From Brevibacterium picturae (GTDB taxonomy: Bacteria; Actinomycetota; Actinomycetes; Actinomycetales; Brevibacteriaceae), in NCBI RefSeq assembly GCF_900105045.1, contig NZ_LT629739.1, positions 3,224,001-3,288,000 on the forward strand: a stretch of DNA of 64,000 nucleotides, written 5' to 3'. The position numbers and the translations under genes are program-made. The notes under the pieces are model-generated. The model was not told where the DNA came from. It searched no databases and worked only from the letters and a program-made list of their open reading frames with translations. The first letter of the stretch is position 1; each line of letters starts with the position of its first letter. Positions 16,438 to 25,387 of this stretch are shown here, one piece after another.

Positions 16438-17790
16438 ATGACACGACTCTTCGGCACCGACGGTGTCCGCGGGCTGGCCAACAGCGATATCTCCGCACGG
16501 CTGGCCCTCCAACTCTCCGTTGCAGGTTCGCGAGTACTCACCCGTGGTTGGCCGGAAGGCAAGCGTCCCTTCGCAGTCGTGGGCCGAGACACCCGAGTCT
16601 CCGGCGAATTCCTCTCGGCCGCGATCAGCGCGGGCATCGCCTCGGCCGGAGTCGACGTCCTCGACGCGGGAATGCTGCCCACGCCCGGCATCGCCAGCGT
16701 CGTCGCGGACACGGGCGCCGCCTTCGGAGTCGTCATCTCCGCTTCCCACAACCCGATGCCGGACAACGGCATCAAATTCTTCGCAGCCGGCGGGACGAAA
16801 CTCGACGATGCCGTCGAAGATTCGATCCTGGCAGTCCTCGATGAGGATTGGACCCGTCCCACCGGCGCCGAGGTGGGTCGCATCTCCCGGTATCCCGCCG
16901 CCGCCGACGAGTACACGGAGAATCTCGTGCGGTCCCTCGACGCGGAGGGCACACGCCCCCTGTCCGGCCTCAAGGTCGTCGTCGACTGCGCTCACGGCGC
17001 GGCATCGGTCGTCGGGCCCGCCGCATTGCGCCAGGCCGGGGCCGAAGTGATCGTCTCCGCCGCCGAGCCCGACGGCTTCAACATCAATGACGGTGTCGGT
17101 TCCACCCACCTCGAACCGCTCCAGCGTCTCGTCGTCGAGACCCAGTCCGATCTGGGTGTGGCCTTCGACGGCGACGCCGACCGCTGCCTGGCCGTGGATT
17201 CACTGGGGCGCGTCATCAACGGTGACCAGCTCATGGGCATCCTGGCGATCGGCCTCAAAGAACTCGGCGAACTCACCGGAAACACCCTCGTCACGACCGT
17301 GATGTCGAACCTCGGCCTGCGGCACGCGATGGACAAGTACTCGATCGAGACCGTCCAGACCGCTGTCGGCGACAGGTACGTCCTCGAGCGCATGCTGGCA
17401 GACGGCTACGTCCTCGGCGGGGAGCAGTCCGGGCATGTGCTCATGCTCGACCACGGCACCACCGGCGACGGGGTGCAGACGGCTCTGCATCTGATGAAGC
17501 GCATGGCCGATTCGAAGCGCACACTGGCTGATCTGGCTGCCGAGATTCCTCAGCTGCCGCAAGCTCTCGTCAACGTCAAGGGCGTGGACAAGTACGGTGT
17601 CGACCATCCCCAGGTGGCGGCCGAAGTCAACGCAGTCGAAACCGAGCTCGAGGGGTCGGGCCGCGTTCTGCTGCGGGCCTCGGGCACCGAAGCGCTGATC
17701 CGTGTGATGGTCGAAGCCGAGACCGAGGATATCGCCCAGGCGCAGGCCGAGCGTCTGGCCGCCAACGTCAAGGAGCACCTGGCGCTGTAG
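16438..17790 (+). CDS. glmM: Phosphoglucosamine mutase GlmM
   Basis: Interconverts glucosamine 6-phosphate and 1-phosphate for UDP-GlcNAc and peptidoglycan synthesis. The 450-residue protein starts MTRLFGTDGVRGLAN. It carries the phosphoserine loop VVISASHNPMPDNGIKFF, the metal-binding loop AFDGDADRCLAVD, and the sugar- and phosphate-binding regions GGEQSGHVL and RASGTEALIRVMVEA. ATG 16438 is preceded by GAGGAAAGG and a possible -10 TAATAT (16404-16409). GlmS, which makes its substrate, lies 5 kb downstream. Confidence 0.97.
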   Translation: MTRLFGTDGVRGLANSDISARLALQLSVAGSRVLTRGWPEGKRPFAVVGRDTRVSGEFLSAAISAGIASAGVDVLDAGMLPTPGIASVVADTGAAFGVVISASHNPMPDNGIKFFAAGGTKLDDAVEDSILAVLDEDWTRPTGAEVGRISRYPAAADEYTENLVRSLDAEGTRPLSGLKVVVDCAHGAASVVGPAALRQAGAEVIVSAAEPDGFNINDGVGSTHLEPLQRLVVETQSDLGVAFDGDADRCLAVDSLGRVINGDQLMGILAIGLKELGELTGNTLVTTVMSNLGLRHAMDKYSIETVQTAVGDRYVLERMLADGYVLGGEQSGHVLMLDHGTTGDGVQTALHLMKRMADSKRTLADLAAEIPQLPQALVNVKGVDKYGVDHPQVAAEVNAVETELEGSGRVLLRASGTEALIRVMVEAETEDIAQAQAERLAANVKEHLAL

Positions 17791-17922
17791 GCGTCCTTGT
17801 ACTCAGTCTCCCGGTTCTGAGTGTTCTTCTCGGCAGCAGGTTGTGCGGCGCGGGGCGTGCGTGGCGTGCCGCTGCGCAACGGTGTTCGCTCGATCCACGG
17901 TTGGCCCGTTCCACGCTGTTCG

Positions 17923-17990
17923 CTCGATCCACGGTGGTAGCGAATATGTCGTCGCCGGCGACGACATATTCGGGCCCCGCGTTGATCGAG
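17923..17990. repeat. Extended palindromic element, copy 1
   Basis: The core at 17942-17971 is a perfect 30-base palindrome whose half is GAATATGTCGTCGCC. Both sides continue into imperfectly symmetric 19-base arms, CTCGATCCACGG... on the left and ...GCGTTGATCGAG on the right. An extra copy of the left-arm motif (GTTCGCTCGATCCACGGT) lies at 17884-17901 and recurs at 17918-17935. The element occupies the 440-base gap 17791-18231, in which no credible gene is seen. The second copy, at 19344-19392, is inverted. Confidence 0.9.
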
Positions 17991-18231
17991 GGCGGAATTT
18001 TCCGCTGGAGCGTAGTTTTTCTGCGCTTGCGTTGATTGGAGTCGGGTATCGCCTCCATGAGACCGCCAGCGTATGGTTCCCGCCGGTGAGAGTTCCAGCA
18101 GATCCGATGCGACCTAGCCAGTTGGTGTTACGGCGCGGCAGCTCAACGACCGTGGGTTCAAGGCCTGGTGCCCTCGAGGTCCTGTGCACTCGAGTCACAG
18201 TTCGTCCACAGCCTGAATCCTGACTGTTGTC

Positions 18232-19287
18232 ATGACCGCACCGATCGACGATGCTTGCCTCATGTTCGCGTGCCTGACTGCTTCAGAGCTCAAGAACGGT
18301 GGAATGACCATTTACCAGATCGCTCTTGCCGAGCGATGCTGCCTACGTCGAGTTCGCCGCGGGGTCTACGTTGTGACACAGATCTGCGCCGAGCCTGCCC
18401 ACCTCTTCGTAGCGACCATCGCCGAAGCTGGGAGCACCGATCTGCCACGGGAGTCGAAAGGAATGCTCAAGCGCGGAGAAGACCTGCGCATTATGGTGAG
18501 GTCGTATGTCGATGACCTTCCGCCAGGTGCCGTCTTTTCGCATCGAAGCGCTCTGATCATTCACGGACTGCCAGTTCCGTACTTCTCCCGGAACGATGCT
18601 GCCTACGTGGAAGCAGCGCATCCCAAGTTCGGAGTTCGGCGAACCTCCATTCTCATCCGGAAGAGGGATATCAGCGATGACGACTTGGTGATCGCCAACG
18701 GCATTCGCACGACTTCGATAATGCGCACCCTCTTCGACATCTCACGTGACTTACCATTGGCATTCGCCGTGGCCGTCGTCGATGAGGCTGTTCGACAGTC
18801 GCTCATAACAGTGCGTGAGTTCGAAAGCTATTGCGCCAGCCACCGGCCGCGAACCAATCAGTCACGGATCGCCTTGGTGCTAGGGAACATCGACCCGCGC
18901 CGAGAATCGGTGGCAGAGTCGATCAGCTCCGTGCGCTTCATCGAATACTCCATACCCGGATTTGAACCGCAGGTAGTGATCCGTGATGAGCACGGAAATT
19001 TCGTCGCGAGGACGGACTTCGCGAACGAACATGCCGGAGTCATCGCCGAGTTCGACGGTGCCGGAAAGTACTATCTGAATGATGCAGACCCGAAGCGGGC
19101 ATTCGAACTCGAGAGGCGCAGAGAATATCGCCTCCGCAATCTTGGGTACGTCGTCTTTCGCCTGACGTGGCCGCAGCTCTTCTCCGCCGAGCTGTTCATG
19201 CGCCTGAAAGCTGCTGTGGAAGAGGGAATGCGACGACGCGCAATAGGCGAAGCGACGTCAAGGCAACGAAGCGGCCGACGTCCATGA
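18232..19287 (+). CDS. AbiEi-like N-terminus with DUF559/PD-(D/E)XK nuclease-like C-terminus
   Basis: The 351-residue protein begins with a possible winged-helix part like AbiEi-type antitoxin domains (YQIALAERCCLRRVRRGVYV, HRSALIIHGLP). It ends with a DUF559/Vsr-type endonuclease pattern: acidic residues in ARTDFANEHAGVIAEFDGAG followed by RRREYRLRNLGYVVFRLTW. Such proteins are common actinobacterial orphans of unproven role, possibly defence-related. Two 60-base lines counted here are 55 and 58% GC, well below neighbouring genes. The cassette is bracketed by inverted palindromic elements and breaks the glmM-coaA order, suggesting transfer. No toxin partner is adjacent. Confidence 0.7.
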   Translation: MTAPIDDACLMFACLTASELKNGGMTIYQIALAERCCLRRVRRGVYVVTQICAEPAHLFVATIAEAGSTDLPRESKGMLKRGEDLRIMVRSYVDDLPPGAVFSHRSALIIHGLPVPYFSRNDAAYVEAAHPKFGVRRTSILIRKRDISDDDLVIANGIRTTSIMRTLFDISRDLPLAFAVAVVDEAVRQSLITVREFESYCASHRPRTNQSRIALVLGNIDPRRESVAESISSVRFIEYSIPGFEPQVVIRDEHGNFVARTDFANEHAGVIAEFDGAGKYYLNDADPKRAFELERRREYRLRNLGYVVFRLTWPQLFSAELFMRLKAAVEEGMRRRAIGEATSRQRSGRRP

Positions 19288-19343
19288 TGCACACTGGTTG
19301 CTGGCGGTACCTTCAAACGCCTGCTCTCGAAGTCGCGATGCTG

Positions 19344-19392
19344 CTCGATCAACGCTGGGTCCGAATATGTCGTCGCCGGTGACGACATATTC
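19344..19392. repeat. Palindromic element, copy 2 (inverted)
   Basis: The core at 19363-19392 repeats the 30-base palindrome of copy 1 with one change. On its left lies the arm CTCGATCAACGCTGGGTCC. Read in reverse, this matches copy 1 (17942-17990) at 46 of 49 bases, so the two form an inverted repeat around the intervening gene. The rest of the gap to 19561 shows nothing else. Confidence 0.9.
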
Positions 19393-19560
19393 CGGCTAGG
19401 CGTGCATCTCAGCCAGCGTAGCGCATTGATGGTGATCCGGGCGCGACCGAGGGCGTGGGTCGACCTTCGGTCGGGCTCTGACTTGCGGGTGGCGTTAACG
19501 GCCTCGGACGGGCTCGGGCGGAGCTGCGATGTGCAGCGTCGGGCATCGCCACACCGTCCC

Positions 19561-21423
19561 TCAGCTCGCGGCGAACTGTGTTGCGTAGAGTTCCGCGTAG
19601 CGACCGCTGTGCGCCAACAGTTCATCATGCGAACCCGATTCGACGATGCGGCCGGCTTCGACCACGAGGATCGTATCCGCCTGGCGGATCGTGGAGAGCC
19701 TGTGGGCGATGACCATCGCGGTGCGACCGCTCATGGCCTGTGTCAGCGCCTGCTGGACGGCGGCCTCGTTCGTCGAGTCCAGGGCAGAGGTCGCCTCATC
19801 GAGGACGACGACTTCCGGCGCTGCCAGGAGCATGCGAGCGATCGTCAGCCGCTGGCGTTCACCGCCGGAGAGGCGGTAGCCGCGCTCTCCGATGACCGTG
19901 TCCAAGCCGTCGGGCAGGGCCGCGATGACGTTGTGGAGCTGAGCCCCGTCGATGGCCTGGTACAGCTCGGCATCGGTGGCCTGCGGTTTGGCGAGGGTCA
20001 GGTTCGAGCGGATGGACTCGTGGAAGACATGGCCATCTTGGGTCACCACCCCGACGGACTTCCGCAGTGACTCATACGTCAGTTCGCGGACGTCGACGCC
20101 GCCGATGGTGATCGCACCGTTCGTCACGTCATAGAGGCGGGGTAGGAGCGAGGCGATCGTGGATTTGCCGGCGCCTGAGGACCCGACGAGGGCGACGGTG
20201 TGGCCGGCAGGAATCGTGAAGTCGAGAGAGTGCAGGACTTCGTCCCCACCGCGAGCATCGAGCACGGAGACGTCTTCGAGGCTGGCGAGGCTGACCTGGT
20301 CCGCGCTGGGATAGGCGAAGTCGACGTTCGAAAACTTCACGTCGAGGCCGCCCTTGGGCAGTGCCTTCGGCGTCTCGGGCTCTTTGATCAGAGGCACGAG
20401 GTCGAGGACCTCGAACACCCGCTGGAAGCTGACGACGGCGCTCATGATGTCCAGGCGGGCGTTGGCGAGCATGGTCAGGGGAGTGTAGAGCCTGGTCAGA
20501 AGCAGCGCCAAGGTGACGACCTGGCCGGCGTTGAGGTTGCCGAGGACGGCCTGGGCGCCGCCGATGCCGTAGACGAGGGCCAGTGCCAGGGCCGACACGA
20601 GCGTCAGCGAGGACACGAACGTCGACTGCAGCATGGCGACCTTGACGCCGATGTCACGGACCTGGCCGGCACGATCGGAGAACTCATCGGTCTCGGTCTT
20701 CGGGTTGCCGAAGAGCTTGACCAGCGTGGCACCGCCGGCGGAGAACCTCTCGGTCATCCGGGTCGACATGTCCGCACTGTTCTCCGCGGCCTGGAACTGC
20801 AGGTCAGCAAGCTTTCCGCTGAGCAGCTTCGTGGGAATGATGAACAGCGGCAGGAGCAGGATCGAGAGGGCAGTGACCTGCCAGGAGATCGTGACCATCA
20901 CGCCCACGGTCAGCGCCAGCGAGACGAAGTTCGATACGATCCCCGACAAAGTGTTGGAAAAGGCCCGCTGAGCCCCGATGACATCGGTGTTCAGACGCGA
21001 GACCAGTGCGCCCGTGCGGGTGCGGTTGAAGAATGCGATCGGCATCTTCTGCACATGGTCATAGACCGCCGTGCGCAGGTCGAAGATGAGACCCTCGCCG
21101 ATCTGTGAGGACAGGTACCGGTTGAAGATCGTGATCGCGGCGTCGGCGATCGCCAGGGCGCCGATCCCCACGGCCAGCCAGACGACGGTCTCGATGGGTC
21201 CGCCGCTGGTGATCGCGTTGACGACGTCACCGGCGAGCACCGGGTTGAGGACGCCGATGACGGCGGTGCCGACGGAGAGTGTGAGGAAGACGACGAGCTT
21301 CTTCTTGTGACGGGTCGCGAACGACGCGATCCGGCGGTAGGTGCCCGGCTTGATCGAGGTCTTCGGGGTCTTCTTGCTCGACACGGAGCTGTACATCACC
21401 CTGTGTGCTGACTGCAGACTCAT
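19561..21423 (-). CDS. ABC exporter, fused permease and ATPase (MsbA/LmrA type)
   Basis: The 620-residue half-transporter has six membrane helices in the first 330 residues, then an ATPase with Walker A (VALVGSSGAGKSTIASLL), Q-loop, signature (YRLSGGERQRLTIARM), Walker B (VVVLDEATSALDS) and H-loop (VIAHRLSTI). It probably works as a homodimer exporting a lipid or hydrophobic compound; the cargo cannot be told. The start is ATG 21423 with GAGG seven bases upstream; in-frame codons beyond it run into repeat DNA. An insert between TM domain and Walker A (ASLEDVSVLDARGGDEVLHS) is slightly longer than usual. Confidence 0.9.
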   Translation of the reverse strand: MSLQSAHRVMYSSVSSKKTPKTSIKPGTYRRIASFATRHKKKLVVFLTLSVGTAVIGVLNPVLAGDVVNAITSGGPIETVVWLAVGIGALAIADAAITIFNRYLSSQIGEGLIFDLRTAVYDHVQKMPIAFFNRTRTGALVSRLNTDVIGAQRAFSNTLSGIVSNFVSLALTVGVMVTISWQVTALSILLLPLFIIPTKLLSGKLADLQFQAAENSADMSTRMTERFSAGGATLVKLFGNPKTETDEFSDRAGQVRDIGVKVAMLQSTFVSSLTLVSALALALVYGIGGAQAVLGNLNAGQVVTLALLLTRLYTPLTMLANARLDIMSAVVSFQRVFEVLDLVPLIKEPETPKALPKGGLDVKFSNVDFAYPSADQVSLASLEDVSVLDARGGDEVLHSLDFTIPAGHTVALVGSSGAGKSTIASLLPRLYDVTNGAITIGGVDVRELTYESLRKSVGVVTQDGHVFHESIRSNLTLAKPQATDAELYQAIDGAQLHNVIAALPDGLDTVIGERGYRLSGGERQRLTIARMLLAAPEVVVLDEATSALDSTNEAAVQQALTQAMSGRTAMVIAHRLSTIRQADTILVVEAGRIVESGSHDELLAHSGRYAELYATQFAAS

Positions 21424-21687
21424 ATCGGCCTCATTTCCTTGTGGCGTTCCGGCGCGTCTGGGTCGAACGGACGCAATCGGACACAGCTGTTCTCGGGTTC
21501 GTAACCTGCTCAGGGCGGAGCTGGGCGAAACAGCGCTTCGCTGGCTCCACCCACGCGCATCACCCACAGGCTGCAAACTATGCACTGAGTGCAACTATCG
21601 CAGGCTCGAATCTATTTCCTCATCAGTTCGAAACCGAGTCTCACGTGAGAGGCCTCACGAGTCAAAGCACGTGCCATGGCCTCATCG

Positions 21688-21759
21688 CACACTCGCCCCA
21701 GCATTGCCGGCCACACTCGCCCCAGCATTGCCGACCACACTCGCCCCAGCATTGCCGGC
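21688..21759. repeat. Tandem repeat, 24 bp x 3
   Basis: Three head-to-tail units of CACACTCGCCCCAGCATTGC + CGGC occupy 21688-21711, 21712-21735 and 21736-21759, with a single base difference in the middle copy. A shorter repeat (TTGC-x-CATCAGAG, twice) follows and runs into the coaA stop. They lie in the 373-base gap 21424-21796 between coaA and the exporter, which holds no other feature I can support. Confidence 0.9.
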
Positions 21760-21796
21760 CACAGTTGCTCAGAACTTGCACATCAGAGTTTGCGCA

Positions 21797-22834
21797 TCAG
21801 AGCTTGCGCAGCTGGACCTTGCGGATCGTGTGATCGGCCGACTTGTGCAGCACGAGGTCGGCGCGGCCGCGGCTGGGCTGGACATTCTCCCGCAGGTTGG
21901 GGAAGTTGATCGAGTCCCAGATCTCCGTCGCCAGGGTGACCGCTTCATCGTCATCGAGCTTCGAATAGCGGTGGAAGTACGAGTCCGTGTCCTGGAAGGC
22001 GCCGTGCTTGAGTTTGAGGAACCGGGAGATGTACCACTGTCGGATGTCTTTGGACCGGGCGTCGACGTAGACGGAGAAGTCGAAGTAGTCGCTGATCGAC
22101 AGGCCCAGGGTCCCGTCGTTGCGGGGCCGGGCGGGTTGGAGGACGTTGAGGCCCTCGACGATGAGGACATCGGGGGAGCGGACAACCACCTCGGCGCCGG
22201 GGACGATGTCGTAGGTGTGGTGTGAGTACACGGGCGCACGGACTTCGGGGGAGCCGGACTTCACGGCGGAGATGAACCGCAGCAGCTTGCGCCGGTCGTA
22301 GGATTCGGGGAATCCCTTGCGTCCCGACAGGCGCCTGCGCTCGAGCTCGGCGTTGGGGTAGAGGAATCCGTCGGTGGTGATGAGTTCGACGCGGGGAGTG
22401 TCGGGCCACCGAGCCAGGAGATCGCGCAGGACACGGGCGGTGGTGGACTTGCCGACGGCAACGGAGCCGGCCACGCCGATGACGAAGGGGGTCCGCTTCG
22501 ACTCCTGTGGCTCCAGGCCCAACTCATGCAGCGGGGAGAAGAACTCACGTGTCATCTCGTGCTTGGCCCGGCGGGCGGAGACGTAGAGGTTGAGCAGGCG
22601 CGACAGGGGCAGGTAGACCTGCGACACCTCGTCGAGGTTGATCCGGTCGCCCAGGCCGCGCATCCGTTCGACGTCGCGCTGCTTCAACGGCAGGGGAGTG
22701 GCCTGGGCCAGCGTGCCCCACACCTCACGATCGAACTCCCAGAAGGGTGAAGTCGGTTCGACATCGGGCTTGCGTCCGGTGCTGAGGCCGGCCAGGCGCC
22801 GCGCGCGGTCAAGGATGGGATCGACGTGAGACAT
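21797..22834 (-). CDS. coaA: Pantothenate kinase, type I
   Basis: Phosphorylates pantothenate, the first step of coenzyme A synthesis. The 345-residue protein carries the P-loop [18 protein letters not shown], the [13 protein letters not shown] substrate segment, VEGLNVLQ, and the C-terminal [20 protein letters not shown] run typical of CoaA. The start ATG 22834 was chosen because a 14-base palindrome lies directly before it; an upstream in-frame ATG at 22858 is possible. No ribosome site is seen for either. It is divergent from glmS. Confidence 0.95.
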   Translation of the reverse strand: MSHVDPILDRARRLAGLSTGRKPDVEPTSPFWEFDREVWGTLAQATPLPLKQRDVERMRGLGDRINLDEVSQVYLPLSRLLNLYVSARRAKHEMTREFFSPLHELGLEPQESKRTPFVIGVAGSVAVGKSTTARVLRDLLARWPDTPRVELITTDGFLYPNAELERRRLSGRKGFPESYDRRKLLRFISAVKSGSPEVRAPVYSHHTYDIVPGAEVVVRSPDVLIVEGLNVLQPARPRNDGTLGLSISDYFDFSVYVDARSKDIRQWYISRFLKLKHGAFQDTDSYFHRYSKLDDDEAVTLATEIWDSINFPNLRENVQPSRGRADLVLHKSADHTIRKVQLRKL

Positions 22835-22835
22835 G

Positions 22836-22849
22836 GACACAATTGTGTC
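22836..22849. promoter_or_regulatory. Palindrome before coaA, possible operator
   Basis: GACACAATTGTGTC is a perfect 14-base palindrome ending one base from the coaA start. No family of regulator could be matched; it could also shape the short coaA leader. Confidence 0.45.
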
Positions 22850-22870
22850 ATGCGTCATGTCCGTGCATAT

Positions 22871-22958
22871 CGCCGAGGTGGGTCTCGAGTACCGCCGAGG
22901 TGGGTCTGAGGTACCGCCGAGGTGGCCTGGGCAGCTCGCCGAGGTGGGGCTCGGCTGG
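22871..22958. repeat. Tandem repeat, 22 bp x 4, each starting CGCCGAGGTGG
   Basis: Units start at exactly 22871, 22893, 22915 and 22937. The first 11 bases CGCCGAGGTGG are identical in all four; the rest diverges (GTCTCGAGTAC, GTCTGAGGTAC, CCTGGGCAGCT, GGCTCGGCTGG). The array fills the divergent coaA/glmS gap. The same 11-mer recurs through the window. Confidence 0.92.
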
Positions 22959-22988
22959 GTCGATTCCGCGATTCTTGACTCGACTGCG

Positions 22989-22994
22989 TAAAAT
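22989..22994 (+). promoter_or_regulatory. -10 box of a probable leaderless glmS transcript
   Basis: TAAAAT ends seven bases before the glmS ATG, placing the transcript start at or next to the start codon. No ribosome site is present. No convincing -35 element is visible. Confidence 0.5.
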
Positions 22995-23001
22995 TCCACT
23001 C

Positions 23002-24876
23002 ATGTGTGGAATCGTTGGTTATGTATCCAAAGCAGACGTTGACAATGCTGATCACTCGGCGCTCGATGTAGTGCTCAGCGGCCTGAAGAGGCTCGAATAT
23101 CGGGGATATGACTCTGCCGGAGTCGCCCTTGTCACCCCTGCCCGAGATCTGGAGACCGCGAAGAAGGCCGGCAAGCTCTCGGCGCTGACCGATGAGCTCG
23201 AGGCGAACCCGCTTCCCGCTGCGCAGACCGGCATCGGACACACCCGGTGGGCCACCCACGGCGGACCCACCGACCTCAACGCCCACCCGCATGTGGCCGG
23301 CGGCGGAAAGCTGGCGCTGATCCACAACGGCATCATCGAGAACTTCGCTCAGCTGAAGAAGGACCTCACCGCCGAAGGCGTGGAGTTCGAGTCCGAGACC
23401 GATACCGAGGTCGCGGCCGCTCAGCTGGCCAAAAACTTCCAGGACACCGGCGACTTGACCCAGGCCATGCGCGTGACCGCCACGCAGCTCGAAGGCGCCT
23501 TCACCCTCCTGGCCGTCCACGCCGACGCCCCCGGACAGGTCGTCGCCGCCCGCCGCAACTCGCCCCTGGTCATCGGACTGGGTGAGGGAGAGAACTTCCT
23601 CGGCTCCGACGTCGCCGCCTTCATCGACTACACCCGCACCGCGGTGGAGATCGGCCAGGACCAGGTCGTGACCATCACTCCAGACTCAGTGCTCATCACG
23701 GACAACGACGGCAACGAAGTCGACGGTGTTCAGTACGAGGTCGACTGGGACGCCGCTGCTGCGGAAAAGGGTGGATTCCCCTCGTTCATGGACAAGGAGA
23801 TCCACGACCAGCCACAGGCCGTTGCGGACACCCTGCTGGGCCGCCTCGACATCGACGGCAAACTCACCCTCGATGAGATGCGCATCGACGAGACGGTGCT
23901 CAAGACCATCGACAAGATCATCGTCATCGCCTGCGGCACCGCGGCCTACGCCGGCCAGGTCGCCAAATACGCCATCGAACACTGGTGCCGCGTGCCCGTC
24001 GAGGTCGAACTCGCCCATGAGTTCCGCTACCGCGATCCAGTCGTCACCGAGAAGACCCTCGTCGTCGCGATCTCCCAGTCGGGAGAGACCATGGACACGA
24101 CCATGGCCGTGCGCCACGCACGTCAGCAGGGCGCGAAGGTCATCGCCATCTGCAACACCTTCGGCTCGACCATTCCCCGCGAATCCGATGCTGCCCTGTA
24201 CACCCATGCGGGACCGGAGATCGCCGTCGCCTCGACGAAGGCCTTCCTCTCACAGGTCGTCGCCTGCTACCTGCTGGGCCTCTACCTGGCCCAGCTGCGC
24301 GGCAACAAGTTCCGCGACGAGATCACCACCATCCTCGAAGAGCTCCAGACCATCCCTGAGAAGGTTCAGAGCGTCCTCGACAACGACAAGCAGCAGGTGC
24401 TCGACCTCGCTCGTCGCAACCAGGACGTCGGTTCTGTGCTGTTCCTGGGCCGCCACGTGGGCTACCCCGTGGCGATGGAGGGTGCGCTCAAACTCAAGGA
24501 GCTCGCCTACATCCACGCCGAGGGCTTCGCTGCCGGTGAACTCAAGCACGGACCGATCGCACTCATCGACGACGGCCAGCTGGTCATCATCGTCGTGCCC
24601 AGCAAGCGCGGTCGCGATTCCCTGCATGCCAAGGTCATCTCGAACATCCAGGAAGTCCGGGCCCGCGGCGCCAACACCGTGGTCATCGCCGAAGAAGGCG
24701 ACGAAGAGGTCCAGGAATTCGCGTCCGAGGTCATCTACGTCCCCCAGACGACGACGCTCATGGCGCCGCTGCTGACGACGGTTCCACTGCAGATCTTCGC
24801 GATGGAACTGGCCACGGCCAAGGGCCTCGACGTGGATCAGCCACGCAACCTCGCCAAGTCCGTGACCGTGGAATAA
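23002..24876 (+). CDS. glmS: Glucosamine-6-phosphate synthase (isomerising)
   Basis: Makes glucosamine 6-phosphate from fructose 6-phosphate and glutamine, feeding GlmM. The 624-residue protein begins MCGIVGYV, so Cys2 becomes the N-terminal nucleophile, and has the glutaminase motif GHTRWATHGGP. Two SIS domains follow (ACGTAAYAG, AISQSGETMDT, ASTKAFLSQV, KELAYIHAEGFAAGELKHGP), and it ends PRNLAKSVTVE. The start is fixed by the need for Met-Cys. It is followed ten bases later by acpS, probably in one transcript. Confidence 0.98.
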   Translation: MCGIVGYVSKADVDNADHSALDVVLSGLKRLEYRGYDSAGVALVTPARDLETAKKAGKLSALTDELEANPLPAAQTGIGHTRWATHGGPTDLNAHPHVAGGGKLALIHNGIIENFAQLKKDLTAEGVEFESETDTEVAAAQLAKNFQDTGDLTQAMRVTATQLEGAFTLLAVHADAPGQVVAARRNSPLVIGLGEGENFLGSDVAAFIDYTRTAVEIGQDQVVTITPDSVLITDNDGNEVDGVQYEVDWDAAAAEKGGFPSFMDKEIHDQPQAVADTLLGRLDIDGKLTLDEMRIDETVLKTIDKIIVIACGTAAYAGQVAKYAIEHWCRVPVEVELAHEFRYRDPVVTEKTLVVAISQSGETMDTTMAVRHARQQGAKVIAICNTFGSTIPRESDAALYTHAGPEIAVASTKAFLSQVVACYLLGLYLAQLRGNKFRDEITTILEELQTIPEKVQSVLDNDKQQVLDLARRNQDVGSVLFLGRHVGYPVAMEGALKLKELAYIHAEGFAAGELKHGPIALIDDGQLVIIVVPSKRGRDSLHAKVISNIQEVRARGANTVVIAEEGDEEVQEFASEVIYVPQTTTLMAPLLTTVPLQIFAMELATAKGLDVDQPRNLAKSVTVE

Positions 24877-24886
24877 GGGGAGCGAG

Positions 24887-25309
24887 ATGGCGATTCTGGG
24901 AATCGGAACCGACATTGCCGATGTGCCGCGCTTCGCCGAGCACATCGAGCGGGTTCCCGAACTCCTCGATCGCCTGCTCACCCCTGCCGAACAGCGGGGG
25001 CGCACCGGCAAGCGCCGGACGGATGCCTCCTTGGCGGCGAGATTCTCCGCCAAGGAGGCACTGAAGAAGGCCATCGGCTTCCCCGGATGGCTGCCCTGGC
25101 AATCCGCCGAGGTGGTCCCCGCCAGGTCCGGTGCGCCCTCGTTCCGCCTGCGGGGTCTCGTGCTCGAACACTTCCACCGCATCGGCGCCACGAATATCCA
25201 CCTGTCGATCACCCATGATGCGAACCTCACCATGACCTTCGTCATCGTCGAAGGCGAAGGTCCATCGCTGAGCCCCAGCGTGGAGTGGGACGCGGAGCAC
25301 TTCGGCTGA
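24887..25309 (+). CDS. acpS: Holo-[acyl-carrier-protein] synthase
   Basis: Transfers phosphopantetheine from CoA to acyl carrier protein. The 140-residue enzyme starts ILGIGTDIADVPRFAEHIE (Mg-binding Asp) and has RFSAKEALKKAIG with the catalytic Glu/Lys, then HLSITHD. ATG 24887 follows GGGGAGCG. It belongs to the glmS transcript. In other actinobacteria acpS is usually followed by nnrD/alr; here an 7-kb sugar-biosynthesis locus separates them. Confidence 0.95.
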   Translation: MAILGIGTDIADVPRFAEHIERVPELLDRLLTPAEQRGRTGKRRTDASLAARFSAKEALKKAIGFPGWLPWQSAEVVPARSGAPSFRLRGLVLEHFHRIGATNIHLSITHDANLTMTFVIVEGEGPSLSPSVEWDAEHFG

Positions 25310-25387
25310 ATTCCCAGCGGGGGCGTTCAGGCATTTCGGCCCTCGTGTGGCCACCCCGCCATTGTGAGTTCGACCTTCGCAGATCCT

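Noticed and set aside
17803..18198. Small gene between glmM and the nuclease-like gene
   Set aside because: Open frames there run through the palindromic element and have no ribosome site or family similarity.
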